Shown in pieces: positions 44,405 through 56,733 of a stretch of 64,000 nucleotides of DNA. How positions within the stretch are numbered: the first letter of the stretch is position 1; every line of letters begins with the position of its first letter. The translations under genes and the position numbers were made by a program. Source of the stretch: Auriscalpium vulgare (lineage: Eukaryota > Basidiomycota > Agaricomycetes > Russulales > Auriscalpiaceae); contig JAHBBC010000002.1 in assembly GCA_019915015.1 (NCBI GenBank), positions 868,001-932,000 on the forward strand. The letters run 5' to 3'. The notes under the pieces are model-generated. The model was not told the origin of the DNA. It ran no database searches and saw only the letters and a program-made list of their open reading frames with translations.

Positions 44405-47400
44405 TCACAACTTCAAAAATGAGAATAGACTCGCCATGTCGACCCACCGCCGGCCGTTCTGGTCTAGGTATTTATCGACAGTCTGCGACAGCTTTTGCAA
44501 AATGTCGTGCTGCCGCGCCGCAAGGGTCAACAATTGTCCTATGCACGAAACTCTTCAGGCAAATGTGGATAGTAAATAAGAGGTCATATGCTTACCTTGC
44601 GCATCTCCGCTAGCATTCTTCCGCGCCTTGTCGATATCGAAAAGATGGGCATAAGACCGGAGCTGTGTGTACAGCTGCGCGTCCGTGTACTGAAACGACA
44701 TCAGCTCAGCACTCGACAGCAAGACTGGCGAGAAGAATCGAACCTCGAAGGCGACCTTGCCTCGGCACCAGTCCTTAAGGCATCTTCGACCGTACATCCC
44801 CATCATCCTTGTCCGGTTGCCGCATGTCGGGTCATCGCACACTGTCCAACCCTCATAGTACCTGGCCACATGTGCACGAATTTGGCACTCCAGTTGCACT
44901 TGGAGGCTCGCGAGTCCAAGCCGCCCCTTGCACCCAGGGCATTTCGCGCCGTCCGCTTCGAGCAGACAAGTCTACGATTAGGGTTAGCACATGCGCATGC
45001 CGTCGCTTGAACACAGGCTTACATCGCGGTTCCCAACATGCGCAAATGCCGTCTGTGTGTCGCATGAGCGGCACCGCACGACGAAGGGTGCGGCATCTTT
45101 GTACCGTTCGCTCTCCGGCAGTTGAGACTCGAGCGTGCCAAAGTACCGCTCCTCCGTCTCTGCCGCAGCACTCGTACGGTACCGACCGGGATCCAGACCC
45201 AAGCACTCCGCGAGACGCGCTCGGTCCGTGCCTTCGATGGGTTCGCATAGACGCTCGATTGGCGGCAGCACCTGATGTGCGAGGTAGTAGTCGTAGTCTG
45301 CCCAACGGCCTTGCGTCAGCCCGTGCTGACGAACCGGACTGAGATGCTCTCACCAATCTTCAACTCAGCACCAGCGCGACGGAGTTCGTCCGGATGGTGA
45401 GCGCGGTCAGCCTGAGCGGTCTTTGATGCCTCCTCCGTCTCCCCGAGGCAAAAGATGTAGGGTATGACATCCCCGGCCCGCGCTGTTGCGCTGCGGGCTT
45501 TCATCTTCAATGCGACCTGCACGTGCGGCTGACTCTTGGCGTCAGGGTACGCCTCTGGGTCTTTCCCGAGTCGCTTGAAGATGATGAATTCGTCGAGTTT
45601 CGTCTTTCCCGCGCGAACCTCTTCTCCCGTCGTGTTGAGGTATTCGTGGATCCTCTCGACCACAATCTCCGTGGGTTCGCCGGAAAGGATCTGGTCAAGA
45701 ACGTACCTGGCGAACGGTCAGATTCATGGGGGCAGATGAACTGCGGGAGGGGCTTACTGGGATACTGCCTTCGATAAGGCGCAATATTCTCGACGCTTCA
45801 TGTCAAGACCCTTGACCTCCGTTGATGTTCGCGCACCCTCCTCGACTTTGATAGCCGCATACTTCTTTTTTTGCAAGAGAAGCAGACGCTGAAATATGCC
45901 ATCGAGGTCGATCTCGAGCAATTTATAACGGTCGTTGACAGCCTTCTTGAACTCGGCGGAGATTCTGAGGGCTTCGGACAGCTCTGTGACATTAGAATTC
46001 ACGAAGACCGAATCTGTGTCACCGTACACGACCTAGCGAACGTTCAAGAATACAGTACATCAGGGCAAGAGAGAACTTACATCTAGTTGAAGGCTTTCGG
46101 CCAGTTCACGTGTGTGGGTGAGGATTTCACGACCTTTGAAGGTGGTAAGGGCGGCGAGTGGTCGAGCATAGAACCTCGAATATTCGAATCCAAGACACCC
46201 GTACATACTGTTGGCGGTCAGCTTCAGAGCTTGTTGCTTGATATCATACTGATCAGACAGAATGTCAGGGGGCACGCCGACGTTCTGTGAAGCTGGCGTG
46301 TACCTGAAGGAGCTTGGAGTGAGCCAGGGAGCGGTCTTTCATCAGCGACTTGACCTGTCTTCGACGTTTGACTAGCGTTGCGATGAGCCGAGGCAGGACG
46401 CCTTGAGGAACGTCCGAATTCGGAGGTTCCGGTATTTTGTCCTCGTCCGTCTAGCAAATGGTCAACCGTGCAGATCTGCCTCTGGTGGAAATCGCTCACC
46501 TCGTTCTCCGATCGGTCGACGGTCGTGAAGTCAATATTGTACTCTTGTATGATGCTCGGATACAAAGAGTTGAAGTCCATTACAAGGATGAACTTGTCCC
46601 ACAGGCCACGCTTTGGTTCGAAGACTAGACCGCCCTTGTATTTGTCTCTTTTCTTGCCCTTCCCCGCTTTAGCCCCTCCGCCTTCGTTTTCCGGGTCGTC
46701 TTCGTGCTCGACCTTGACCGGTGCAGCTTTCTTTCCCCAGTGCTTGTCGGGGCAGATGTACTTCAACCGGTGAAATTCGTGCAGAAGAATGTACTCGTTG
46801 CGCTCAGCTCGCCCACCATTGAGCGTCTTGTTCCTATCAGCACGTAAATACCCAAGCGAGATAGAGATCGTAGCGATACATACCATGCGTTCCCGGCCAG
46901 ATTTGTGAGCTGCCGCGTGAGGGGTAAGATTTGCACTTTGGAAGCAATAGCCATCTGGTAATGCGCATCCAGTTCGCAATGTCTGACGAAGGTGAGCAAC
47001 CGCTCGGGCGAGCTAACGCTCCCGTCGAAGTAGCTCGCCGTGTCCTCGGGATCTATGTCTTGACGCGTGCTCTTCAAGTGCGTGCTGCACATTTCGGTGA
47101 GCGACCACGTGGTCGAGGAGATCATACTCTTGGCACCGTCAGAGGCAAGATCGCAAAGCATCCTTCCGTTCAAGAACTTGAGGTTCGTGCCTTGCCTGCC
47201 AATGTTCGGCCACTTCGATCGTCGGAAGCGGCCCAAGCGAGAGAAGTGATCTGCCTTCAATTCTCGCATTCGGTGGAGGAGGATGTCAAGAGAGACGCCG
47301 AGAAATTCGTGGCCGACGATAACATCCGGGTCCGCTTTGTGGAGGGTGACTACAGATTTGTTGTGAGCAAATTTGCATGGTAGATAAACAGGCGTAACGA

Positions 47401-49602
47401 ACCAAGAAGGCTGTTCAATAGCATGCGCTCATTCTTGACTGGGGTGACACCGCCTTTCGAGTTTGATCGAGCGACGGTCTCAAAGTTTGGCGGGAAACGC
47501 TCCAGAGGACGCACGAAGGAGTGGACCGTGCAAGGCAGCTTTTCAGGTGGCGTCGCATCTTCGATTTGCGCTTCGAGTACCGCGTCAGCGGGATCTAGCT
47601 CGTCGTAGTCTGCTAATGGCACGTACTGTTCGACCATATCCGTGCAGTGGCACAGACTATCTCCTTGATGTTCTCCTGGTGGTTGACGATCGTCCTCACG
47701 CTGAGACTCGCTATGGTCAGAGGTGGCATGTCCTTGGGTGCGTTGCCATCAGTCTCGGAGAACGGGTTAATGTCCTTAGGGTCGGTGACAGTGACTTCGA
47801 GCTTGCACCAAGACACCTGCGCGAGCGACTCAATTACGCAGAATTACCGAAAAGTGAACGATCTTTACCCCTTTGTACTCGACTTGCGGCTGCTTAATTT
47901 GCAGCCAGCATGGCCCCATGATCTTGCGCTTCATCACGAGTAGTTCAAAGGCGCTGGTGTTCGCGCCGAATACTCGCGAGAAATTGGGACTCGACACGTT
48001 GGAAGGAATCTGAGGCTCTGGGGTGTGCGTTGAGAGCTTTCTACATTCGCCGCATCCCAGAAGTACTCACCATCAAATCCATATACAACCTTCAACCATT
48101 GCGTCTCCTCTTTTGGCACATCAGGCTCTTCAAACGCGTACTTGCGCTTGACAAACTTCGCCTTCCAGCCGTTGATTCCAGCCTTTCTTCTGACTTGATC
48201 GAAGTCCTGATACACAGCCGGCATGCCAGGAACAACGTCCGTCTCGAAACCATCGTCGTCGAGCTGACGTGTACGCGGGAGAACGAACAGATTGCGCTGC
48301 AAGTTCGTCACAGTTACACAGCACGAGACGAACGTCTTGCTGGTCTGGTCGAACGTCTTTCCAACGAAGTATAAGACGCCCTCGTGTTCTAGGTAGTCGA
48401 GCCAGAAAAACCGGAATGAGCCGTCAGGTTCGAGGGCGGAAATAGTGGACGAATGAGTGGACGATGCGCCAGCAGCAGGTGTGTTTAAAGTGCCAAAAGA
48501 CTCGTCCGGAGCAATAGTGAGGGAGTCGTAGACAGACAGCCAGGACGGGACCTCGTCCTCCTTCTTGGCCGGCGTGCCGTTGAGTTGCTTCAGCGGCCGC
48601 TTGTCGACATCCATCTTCCTCGGCAAGACAGCTGCCTTCAACTCGACTTTTACAGGGACATTACCTTCATCAACGTCCATGTAAGAGGACATATCGATGT
48701 CATCGAAGGAGGTGTCGTAGTCGTACTCGTCTTCTGCAGCATCAGCTCCAACATCAATCTTGCCCAATTTTGCCGTCGTGGGGGCGATCCCTTTGGCCTC
48801 GAGTTTGACCTTTTTCTTCGGACTCATGATGGCATCGTCCGAAGAAGGATCATTGCCAAGATCGAATCCGTCCGATGGTGGACCATCTGACGAAAAGCCG
48901 TCGCCGCCGAACATGCCACCGGCGCTGTGGTGATTGCGATAGTGAGTGAAGTCCTCCGCAGAAAACGAGTCTCCAGCGTCATAGTGAGCATCAGGGGAAG
49001 GCTTGCGCTTCCGCGAGCGCGTGGTAGGCTTAGAAGGGGGTAAGGCGGTGTTGTCCATATCTCCAAGTAAGGAGGACATGAAGTCGTTCTCCTGCTCATG
49101 AGACGCAACTGGACGGTACGCGCTCATGGAGGAGATGGCAGCCGGCGGAGGGGCACTCGGTCTGGCTTTAGCGTTGGCCTTAGCCTTGTCCTTAGTCTTC
49201 CGGCTTTTCGCTGCACGACTTTCATCAATAAACGGAAGGAAATAAAAAACGCTGACACGCACCGGCTTTCCTATCCTCTACCTCGTCCTCTTCCTCTGCA
49301 TCATCTCCGTTGCCCCAATCATCCATGCCGTTGTCCATGTACTCCCCATGGCCGTCATCGACTACGAAGTCATCGCGCGCGAGGCGTCCCTTCACGACGC
49401 TGTGGTATTGCTCCTCATCAACCTCGTCGTAGATGGTGGTGTCTTCTTCAGGCTATTTGCATCGCACTAAGGATGCGTGATCGGCTTCAGACATGTATTG
49501 AGCGCGTACCTTCCAGACGCGCTTTCCTCCGGCCCTAGCTAATTTGAGGGCGGCAAACTTGTCTGCTTTGTCTTTCTTCTCGCGCCGAGACCGGTCATCC
49601 AT
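44405..49602 (-). CDS. POL1: DNA polymerase alpha catalytic subunit
   Basis: This is the catalytic subunit of the primase-polymerase complex that starts replication. It starts [20 protein letters not shown] at 49602, with an acidic N-terminal region that includes [11 protein letters not shown] and basic [12 protein letters not shown]. Family B motifs are in order: [40 protein letters not shown] and [11 protein letters not shown] (the catalytic YGDTD). The C-terminal Cys-rich domain includes [22 protein letters not shown] and [10 protein letters not shown], and the chain ends [20 protein letters not shown]. More than ten introns of about 50-60 nt interrupt it; some internal exon borders were not resolved by eye. 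The exonuclease-like domain is expected to be inactive, as in other alpha polymerases. It is divergent from the EngB-type GTPase gene, with 186 bp between start codons. Confidence 0.96.
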
Positions 49603-49788
49603 GTCGCAAAGGTATTGGTGAGAGGACGATGGAAGCTGTGGAGGAGAAGGACGCGTTCAGAAGAGGACAATCGCGCCTACAACTCAAGCTCCTCGCGGAC
49701 GCGCTTTCAGGCGGCGCTCAAAAGCGCGTCACTGCCGCTAACCGTCTTACTACTACGACTGGCACCGACCAAATGCTAGCACGCTCGC

Positions 49789-50743
49789 ATGCGCAGCCCA
49801 CATCTCCACCAAGGCATTCGTGCATTTGGACGGGCGCAGCAAGGGTATGCAACCAAGGCTCAACACGACGCGATATTCGCGAATCCGCGGTCTGCTGGCT
49901 TCCTGGCCGCCGCGCTGACAGAGGCGTCCGTGCCTACATTACAGGGCATTCCGGAGGTACGAAATCACTTCATTCTTCGCGCACCATTTCATGAATAGCG
50001 TCTGAAGGTTGTTGTCACTGGTCAGTCACTATCAGTGCAGTCGCCTCGTGGGGCTGTTCGAATCTGCATTAGGTCGCGCCAACGCCGGCAAGTCAACACT
50101 GCTGAACGCGATTCTCGGACGCAAGAACCTAGTGCTCTCCAGCAGCAAACCAGTACGGTCATCACTTGTCGAGCATTCTCACAGTCGCCACATTCACCCC
50201 TTTCATCTAGGGCCGTACCAAATCGCTGAACTTCTTCCGCGTGGGACCGGATCCAGGCAAACTCATCCTTGTCGACGCTCCCGGATACGGTTCTCGCGGA
50301 CGCCCCGAGTGGGGCCAGCTGTTTTCACACTACTTGGGAAGTCGCAAAGAGTGAGCTTTTCATGTGTCTCTGACAGCGTGCGACGTCTCATTAACAAACA
50401 TCATATTCGTAGGTTGCGGCGCGTTTACATATTGTTCAACGCTAAGCACGGCATCAATGCGGCGGACAAGCTCATGCTGGAAGACCTCAACGCGCAGTCT
50501 CTTGGCGGCGGCTTGCCATGGACATTGCAGGCTATCATCACAAAATCCGATACTGTCTCTACGCGTGAGCTCGCGACGGTTCTACCGAAACTGCAGAAGA
50601 CAATATTCGAGGTGGCTCCCACATGTCTACCCCCCATAGTCACCGCGTCCTTGAAGCACCCACTCTTTGGCGTAACAGAGGTCCGGAAGTCCATCGCAGA
50701 GGCTTGTGGACTTTTAAAGGTCGAAGCCAATCTTCTGCATTGA
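49789..50743 (+). CDS. EngB/YihA-type GTP-binding protein, probably mitochondrial
   Basis: The start MRSPHLHQGIRAFGRAQQGY is the first ATG in frame and looks like a mitochondrial presequence. A 22-nt exon (ERLKVVVT) then joins to GRANAGKSTLLNAIL (G1 P-loop). Further exons give GRTKSLNFFRVGP (switch region), LILVDAPGYGSRGRPEWGQLF (G3, DxPG) and AIITKSDTV (G4, TKSD). Five or six short introns are present. Bacterial YihA/EngB acts in large-subunit ribosome assembly, so a role in mitoribosome assembly is likely. The gene ends only 21 bp from the stop of the convergent pirin paralog 2. Motifs are complete and the call is firm. Confidence 0.9.
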
Positions 50744-50764
50744 AAACATCTACGCCCGCTCTGA

Positions 50765-51754
50765 TCAACAGTCCACGTCAAAAAGCAATATTTCTGCCGC
50801 CACTGGCCCGACGTTCACCACGACGACCTCGCTCCCACCTATCCCATATACAAACACACCATCACCCTCGCGCATCTCCACACGCTTCCCTTCAATTTCC
50901 ACTTTGACGTGACCACCTGTCCCTTCCCCTTGATTGAAACCCGAGCTTTGTATGAATTGCAGGTACGCTTTGCGTTCTTCACCTGCCCGCGACGCGGGAA
51001 GAGGCCGAGACAGCGAAACAGCGGGAGAAAGCACGGTCGCCCAAAGAGTGACGTCGGACTGCACCGGCGCAGGACCATTCGCCTCACGATCTGAAGAGAC
51101 GCCCTCAGAACCGATCGGTGCGACCACACACACCCAGTTGTCTCTCTTCTCTTCCTCTGTGAAGTGCCTGTTGCGGTGCCCTGTCAATCGGCGTATCATC
51201 GACGAACTGGATCTCGTACCGCGTGTAGTACGTTGGCTGTAGACCGCTCTTCCACGGAAGCGCCCAGATCTGCACGAAGTGCACGTCCTCGTTTCCGTGG
51301 CACACTTCACTGTGGCGGATACCCGTGCCAGCCGAGGTGAGTTGAATATCCCCGCGCTTCAGGTACTCAACGTTGCCCATGCTGTCCTTACTGCGATGCG
51401 AAGGTAGGTCAGTCCGCTTGCCTAGTAGCAAACAGCGCGGGTACTCACTGCTCTAGCTGCCCCTTGACCACGTACGAGAATATCTCGAATTCACTGTGCG
51501 CGTGGAGGCCGAAGCCGTTGTGGGTCTTCACGCGATCTTCGTTGATCACGCGCACACTGCCAAAGGACTGCAACCCGTGCCCATCGTAGATTCTGCGAAA
51601 TCGCGGTTGTTCAGTTGTTTATCTTGAGCACCCAATGTTTCCGAGTCTGTAGCACTCACCCAGGAACGGCAAATGTGTATAACGTCTGCAGCCAGCCTCT
51701 CTGCTCACCGCCGCCGCGCTTGTCGTTTGTGCGCAGCTCGATTCGTGCAGCCAT
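50765..51754 (-). CDS. Pirin family protein (bicupin), paralog 2
   Basis: The start MAARIELRTNDKRGGGEQRG is followed by GWLQTLYTFAVP. The next exons carry [12 protein letters not shown], the metal motif [19 protein letters not shown], then DSMGNVEYLKRGDIQLTSAG and GIRHSEVCHGNEDVHFVQIW. The end is VVVNVGPVAAEILLFDVDC. Gene structure and motif order match paralog 1 at 3299-4278, and both keep the His/Glu metal ligands. The two differ enough (for example ALPWKSGLQP versus [10 protein letters not shown]) to be an old duplication, not a recent tandem copy. A TATA element lies about 45 bp upstream. Substrate and partner cannot be read from sequence. Confidence 0.9.
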
Positions 51755-51794
51755 GATGAGAGGGTTACACGGAGGTGATGGACAAATCGCGCTC

Positions 51795-51802
51795 TTTTTA
51801 TA
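51795..51802 (-). promoter_or_regulatory. TATA box of pirin paralog 2
   Basis: TATAAAAA reads on the minus strand about 45 bp upstream of the ATG at 51754. Confidence 0.5.
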
Positions 51803-51976
51803 CAAGTCACCTCGTCATGAGCATTACTGTACTTTCACTCAGGCCCATCTTGCTCTGAAAGCTTATACGCAGGTTGTCGTAAAAGTTGAACGGAAATGGT
51901 CAATGTTACTATATCCAGTTGTGGCGTGTCAGCGCGTGGAAATTCGTGAATTTGCGGCTCTGTCGAAAACACATCC

Positions 51977-53937
51977 ATGGCCACCCTACTTCCTCCTCCG
52001 AAACGACAAAAAGTCTACCATGGCGTCCCGGAACCAGAGACGGAAGCTGTCAGGCCATCTCCCAACGTTGTGGTCCAGTTTGTCTCCGAAGACGACGGCT
52101 CGTCGCTCGCCCCCGCGGTCAGCCTGCCCGCGAACGTGTCTCGGGACGATTTGCAAGTTCTCGTCAATAAATTGACACAACGAGTATGACGCTCTCACTG
52201 CTATCATGACTGAGTGCTGACGAGCGCCAGCGCAGGAAGACGACCCGGTGCCGTTCCAGTTCCACATCGCGCTGCCGGCCGACGCGAAGGGGGAGTCCAC
52301 GCGCATAGTCATCGCCAAGTCAATCGAGGCAGACGTGCTCGCACACCCGTCGCAATCATTCTCGGAAGAAGACGTTTTTGTTGTGCATTGCTCCCCGCAG
52401 TCCATCTTCCGCGTGCGTCCAGCGACTAGGTGTTCTTCGACTCTGTCCGGTGAGCACGCCCCGCGCACAAGCTAGCGTCTTGCTCAACTTTTTTCAGGCC
52501 ATACATCCCCAATATTATGTGCGTCTTTCTCGCCTACCGGGAGCCTCCTAGCCACCGGCTCCGGCGACGCAAACGCACGCTTGTGGGATCTGCAGACGGA
52601 GACCCCGTCGCACACGCTGTCGGGGCACAAAGGTTGGGTGCTGTGCGTGGAGTGGGAGGCATTGGAGAGGAAGCTGGCAACAGGGGGCCACGACAACCAC
52701 GTACGTTCCCTGCATCGCGAATGTCACCACGCTGATCGTCCGTAGGTGCGATTGTGGGACCCAAAGACGGGCACGCCCATCGGTGACGCGCTGAAGGGGC
52801 ACACCAAGTGGATCACGTCGCTGGCATGGGAGCCCATACACCTGTGAGCAGCGCATCGCACTGTGCTGCCCGGACTTGCTGACGAAATCAGAAACGCAAC
52901 TGCGCCCCGGCTTGCGTCGTCCTCGAAAGACGGCACCGTGCGTGTGTGGGCGGTGGCCACGCGCCAAGTGCAGTACACGCTCGGCGGCCACACTGCAAGC
53001 GTGAATGTCGTACGTTGGGGCGGCGGCGGCCTCAATGGCAAGGGCGTGCTGTACACTGCGTCGTCGGATCGGACGGTGCGGGTATGGGACGCGACCAATG
53101 TAGCTGCTGCCTTGATCTGTCCGACATCGGATCTGACCGCCTTTGTAGGGCAGGCCGCTGCACACCCTCAAGGACCACGCGCACTGGGTGACCACCCTCG
53201 CCCTCAACACGGACTTTGTCCTCCGCACAGGCCCGTTTGACCACACCGGCAAGCGACCCGCATCTGACGAAGACGGTACGGCCCGTCCTCCTCGCACCCC
53301 ACACCTTCACTGATGCCTTGCAGCCCAAGCCCGCGCGCAGGCGCGATACACCGCGCTCGTCTCCGCGACGCCCGAGCTCATGATCTCCGGCTCTGACGAC
53401 CACACGCTCTTCCTGTGGTCGCTCTTCCCGGCACGCACCGACGCGCCCGCGGAGGCAGGCGCAGGCAAGCTGCGGCCGCTCGCACGGCTCACGGGGCACC
53501 AGCGGCAGATTGCGCACGTCGCGTTCAGTCCCGACGGGCGCTGGGCGGCGAGCGCGGCGTGGGACAACAGCGTGCGCGTGTGGGAGGGCCGCACGGGCAA
53601 ATTCGTGGCGACGCTGCGCGGGCACATCGGCGCGGTGTACCGCCTGACGTGGTCCGCGGACTCGCGGCTGCTGGTGAGCGCGAGCAAGGACACCACGCTC
53701 AAGGTGAGTGTTTTGCGCGCATCGGATTTGTGTGGTCGGTAATCGGTTTCGTAGGTCTGGGACCTGAAGACGTATAAAATCAAGACGGACCTTCCTGGGC
53801 ATACAGATGAAGTGTATTGCGTAGATTTCGTTGCGGACAAGATCGTGAGCGGAGGACGCGATCGTACGGTTAAAATGTAAGTGCTATGCGATCGATCTTT
53901 GGGGTTGTGCTCACTTCCTTGCAGCTGGAAGAATTAG
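51977..53937 (+). CDS. Notchless/Rsa4 homolog, WD40 ribosome-assembly factor
   Basis: It starts MATLLPPPKRQKVYHGVPEP. The N-terminal NLE domain (VVVQFVSEDDG, LPANVSRDDLQVLVNKLTQ, FSEEDVFVVHCSPQSIFRVRP) is followed by an eight-blade-type WD40 array: GSLLATGSGDANARLWDLQT, GHDNHVRLWDPKTGTPIGD, LASSSKDGTVRVWAVATRQ, YTASSDRTVRVWDAT, LMISGSDDHTLFLWSLFP, WAASAAWDNSVRVWEGRTG, LLVSASKDTTLKVWDLKTY and IVSGGRDRTVKIWKN at the end. The last exon contributes only WKN and the stop. Rsa4/NLE1 docks the MIDAS domain of the Rea1/Mdn1 AAA ATPase on pre-60S particles. About eight introns are read; the order of domains and the short C-terminus fit the family. Confidence 0.94.
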
Positions 53938-54350
53938 CAGACCACTCACTTGCACTGACAATTCAAAAGTATGCTACTCGGCGGCGTGGCCACGCCCGTG
54001 CTGCGGCTTGCCCAGTTATTCAAGGGATTGCTTTGTATATACGTACGGCATGTAGCTGTCGTATGCGTAACAATCTTGTATGCTACGAACTGCTATAGAT
54101 ATCACACGAGATTACAGTGCCGCCGACACTTCGCGTTCCACGCTGATGCAGATGAAGGCTCTGCAGTCCGTCTCGGTCAACGTAGCCACGCAACGTTGCC
54201 GCGCTCGTAAATGTAAGAGACCTCGTGTAGTAGCGATCACTGGCAGGCGAAGTGTGGCACCCGAAAATTATTAGTAACGCCTGGGAGCCTTTCATCCACG
54301 TCACCTTCTCTCTTGACTTTTTCCTCCAAGGTTCCAGTCTCAATCAGCGT
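53938..54350. other. Intergenic, 0.41 kb
   Basis: It lies between NLE1 and the next plus-strand gene. No coding frame or RNA gene was recognised. Confidence 0.45.
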
Positions 54351-56063
54351 ATGCCTGTCCTCGCAACGGACAGCAGCACACAGCTGTCATCGTCTGCCAT
54401 ATACCGCTCTGCTTCGCCCATATTCGATGTCCCCGAGTTTCCTCCCCTGCGCAGGGTCAAGCCCCTCCCCAAGCGTAGGCGCAGCTCGCTGGACAGCCTG
54501 CCCCCGCTTCCTCCTGTCCTCCCCCCGACGCCCGGACCCGACGCCTCCGCCGACGAGCTGATCGCGCACGCTGAGGCGCTGTCCGTCCACATGACCCTCC
54601 AGGCGTACTACCTGCCGACGCTCGCAGCTCTCGACGGTGTGCCGCCGATCGACCGCGATAGGCGCGAGGACAACGATCGCGATGCCGACGGTGACTACTT
54701 CGACCACCTGCAACAGCCGGGCAATGCGAAGAAGCGCAAGGTGCCCGCGCACCTCTCGGGCGGGGGCGCGGCGCAGGCAGGCGCAGAGGAGCCGCCGGAC
54801 GGGCTGGACGGCGCGGACGAGGAGCTCGCGGAGCGGAAGCATGGCGATGCGCCAGGGGTCGGTCGCCAGGACCACGATGCTGATGTGGGCGTGGCTGCGC
54901 CGTCGGCAGTGGCGGGTCGCGGGAGGATGCTCCCGGCAACGCTTGTCGGGCTGCAGCACAAGGAAATGCTCAGGCATCGGAAACGCCAGCTCGCGGCTGT
55001 CCTGGGTGCGCTCTCGCATGGCGACACGCTCGCCCTGGATCAAGCACTTTCGGCTCATTACCCAATTCTTAACAATGCATCTAATACCTCCCGTTCGCGG
55101 GCACGCTACGCGCGGCGGCGGAGGCCCCGCCTTCCCGTGCGCGCGCAGCGTGCGGCGGCTGCGTTTCCCGGGGGCGAGTTCTCGTTTGTGTGCCACAGCG
55201 CCAGTGAGTGCCGTGCCTTGCCTTCCGTGCGTGCGCGGGTCTGAACAGCCGAGGGCATTGTGGCAGCCTCGGACCGTCTAATTGCTACTCGGGAGGAGGT
55301 CGCGGTGCTGCATGCTCGGTTTGAGGCCGAGCTCGCGCGACAGGCCGCCAAGGCGTCCGAGGCGGCCAAGCAGGCTGCCGCTGCAGCAGGTGTCACTGGC
55401 GCGCCGTCTAAACGCAGCGATCGGGCAGCGCAGAAGGCGCGCAAGGCGCCGACGCCCGCGCAGGATGCGGACGCGCTGCTCACGCCGGCCGCGGGGGCAG
55501 CCAAGGCGTCGTCTCGCGGGAAGAAGAAAAAACGGTCGGCATTGGCGAACGCGTCGAACCCGCACCACCTGCGCAACTACGTGCCCTCGCGGTTCCCGAA
55601 TCAGGGGCAGATGAACTCGGCACAGGCGGTGGCGGCGACGCAGAACCTGCTGAGTCCGCACCCACTCGGATTTCTATCCGCCGAGATCGCACCGCGGCGC
55701 GGCAAACAGGAACGAGCCCTCGCGGCTGCGGCGCAATTGGTCAATCCAGCGGACGAGTGGATCTGCCCGCAGTGCGAGTATAAACTATTCTATGGCGACG
55801 AGCAAGCCTACCGCCTGGCTCTGCGGAACCGGAAGAAGATCCTGAAACGGCGGCGGCGGGCACGGGAGCGTGCGGCGGCAGCGGCAAGCGGGGCGGGGAC
55901 TGGCACGGCCGGGCTGGACACCGGTGGGCACGACGGGGACACGGAGGTAGAGTATGGGGGCGAGGCGGAGGAGGTGGGCGGGAGCGGTGGGACGAAGGCG
56001 GTGCGGCGGCGGGGCGAGCGGGGGAAGGATGGAGATCGAGGGGAAGGGAACGTAGGGAGATAA
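54351..56063 (+). CDS. Conserved fungal basic/Ala-rich protein of unknown function
   Basis: The exons are 54351-55203 and 55249-56063. The start MPVLATDSSTQLSSSAIYRS is in frame with no better upstream ATG. The N-terminal part is Pro-rich with a basic patch (RVKPLPKRRRSS). Exon 2 begins with an Ala-rich helical stretch (VAVLHARFEAELARQAAK) and a Lys-rich SRGKKKKRSA. It then has NPHHLRNYVPSRFPNQGQ, GFLSAEIAPRRGKQ and DEWICPQCEYKLFYGDEQAY followed by a strongly basic helix (RNRKKILKRRRRARERAAA). Only one CxxC pair is visible, so a full zinc ribbon is not shown. The basic region suggests nuclear location or nucleic acid binding. I cannot name the family. Confidence 0.72.
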
Positions 56064-56733
56064 GATGTGGACTGTGGATCGGCAATTAATTTATTACTCA
56101 CCGGAGCTCTTCTGCGTGGCCGGACGGCCGGACTCGCCGATAGCCGGAGCGGCGACGCGCCGAAAGAGGCAGGCGGCCGAGCGCCGTGGCCGAGGGCGCA
56201 GAGGTCGTCGACGTCGTCCGTGCTGTCGCTGGCGTCCATCTCGCTCACCGAGCCACCGTCGTCGCCTCTGCCGTCGCCGCCCAGCGCTCACCGCACACCG
56301 CCCGGTAGGTCACACGCGGGGTTTTACTTGCACGCGGGGTCGGGATCGGCGCCGGCCGCAAGCCATATTTGCAAATCGCGGCTGTGGGCATTGAATAAGG
56401 CCCCGGTTAGTAACGTGCAGACGGTACACCCGACATCATCAAGCCAGACTCAACGATATAGCCAACGGTAAGTCCTGTCGCTCCTGGGCCCGCGCTGCCC
56501 CCGTTTTGCGTCACTTCCACGTCGTCTGCGCGCCCAGAACACCCCTTTCACGTCCCCCGTGACAGACACACCCTTGCTCGGCTATCTTCCTACCATTGCT
56601 CTCTTCTCATGTCCTTCTCCGTCTGCTGAGCATCCATTCCTCCGGCTTTGCATTCTACACGTACCATGTCCTGTCAGTCTCACGCGCGCGCCCGATACTC
56701 CTTCTAAACCCGATTCTCATCTGCTCTCCTCCA
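56064..56733. other. Intergenic, 0.67 kb
   Basis: It is GC-rich at the left and C/T-rich toward the GATA gene. Open frames have no recognisable product. No RNA gene was seen. Confidence 0.4.
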
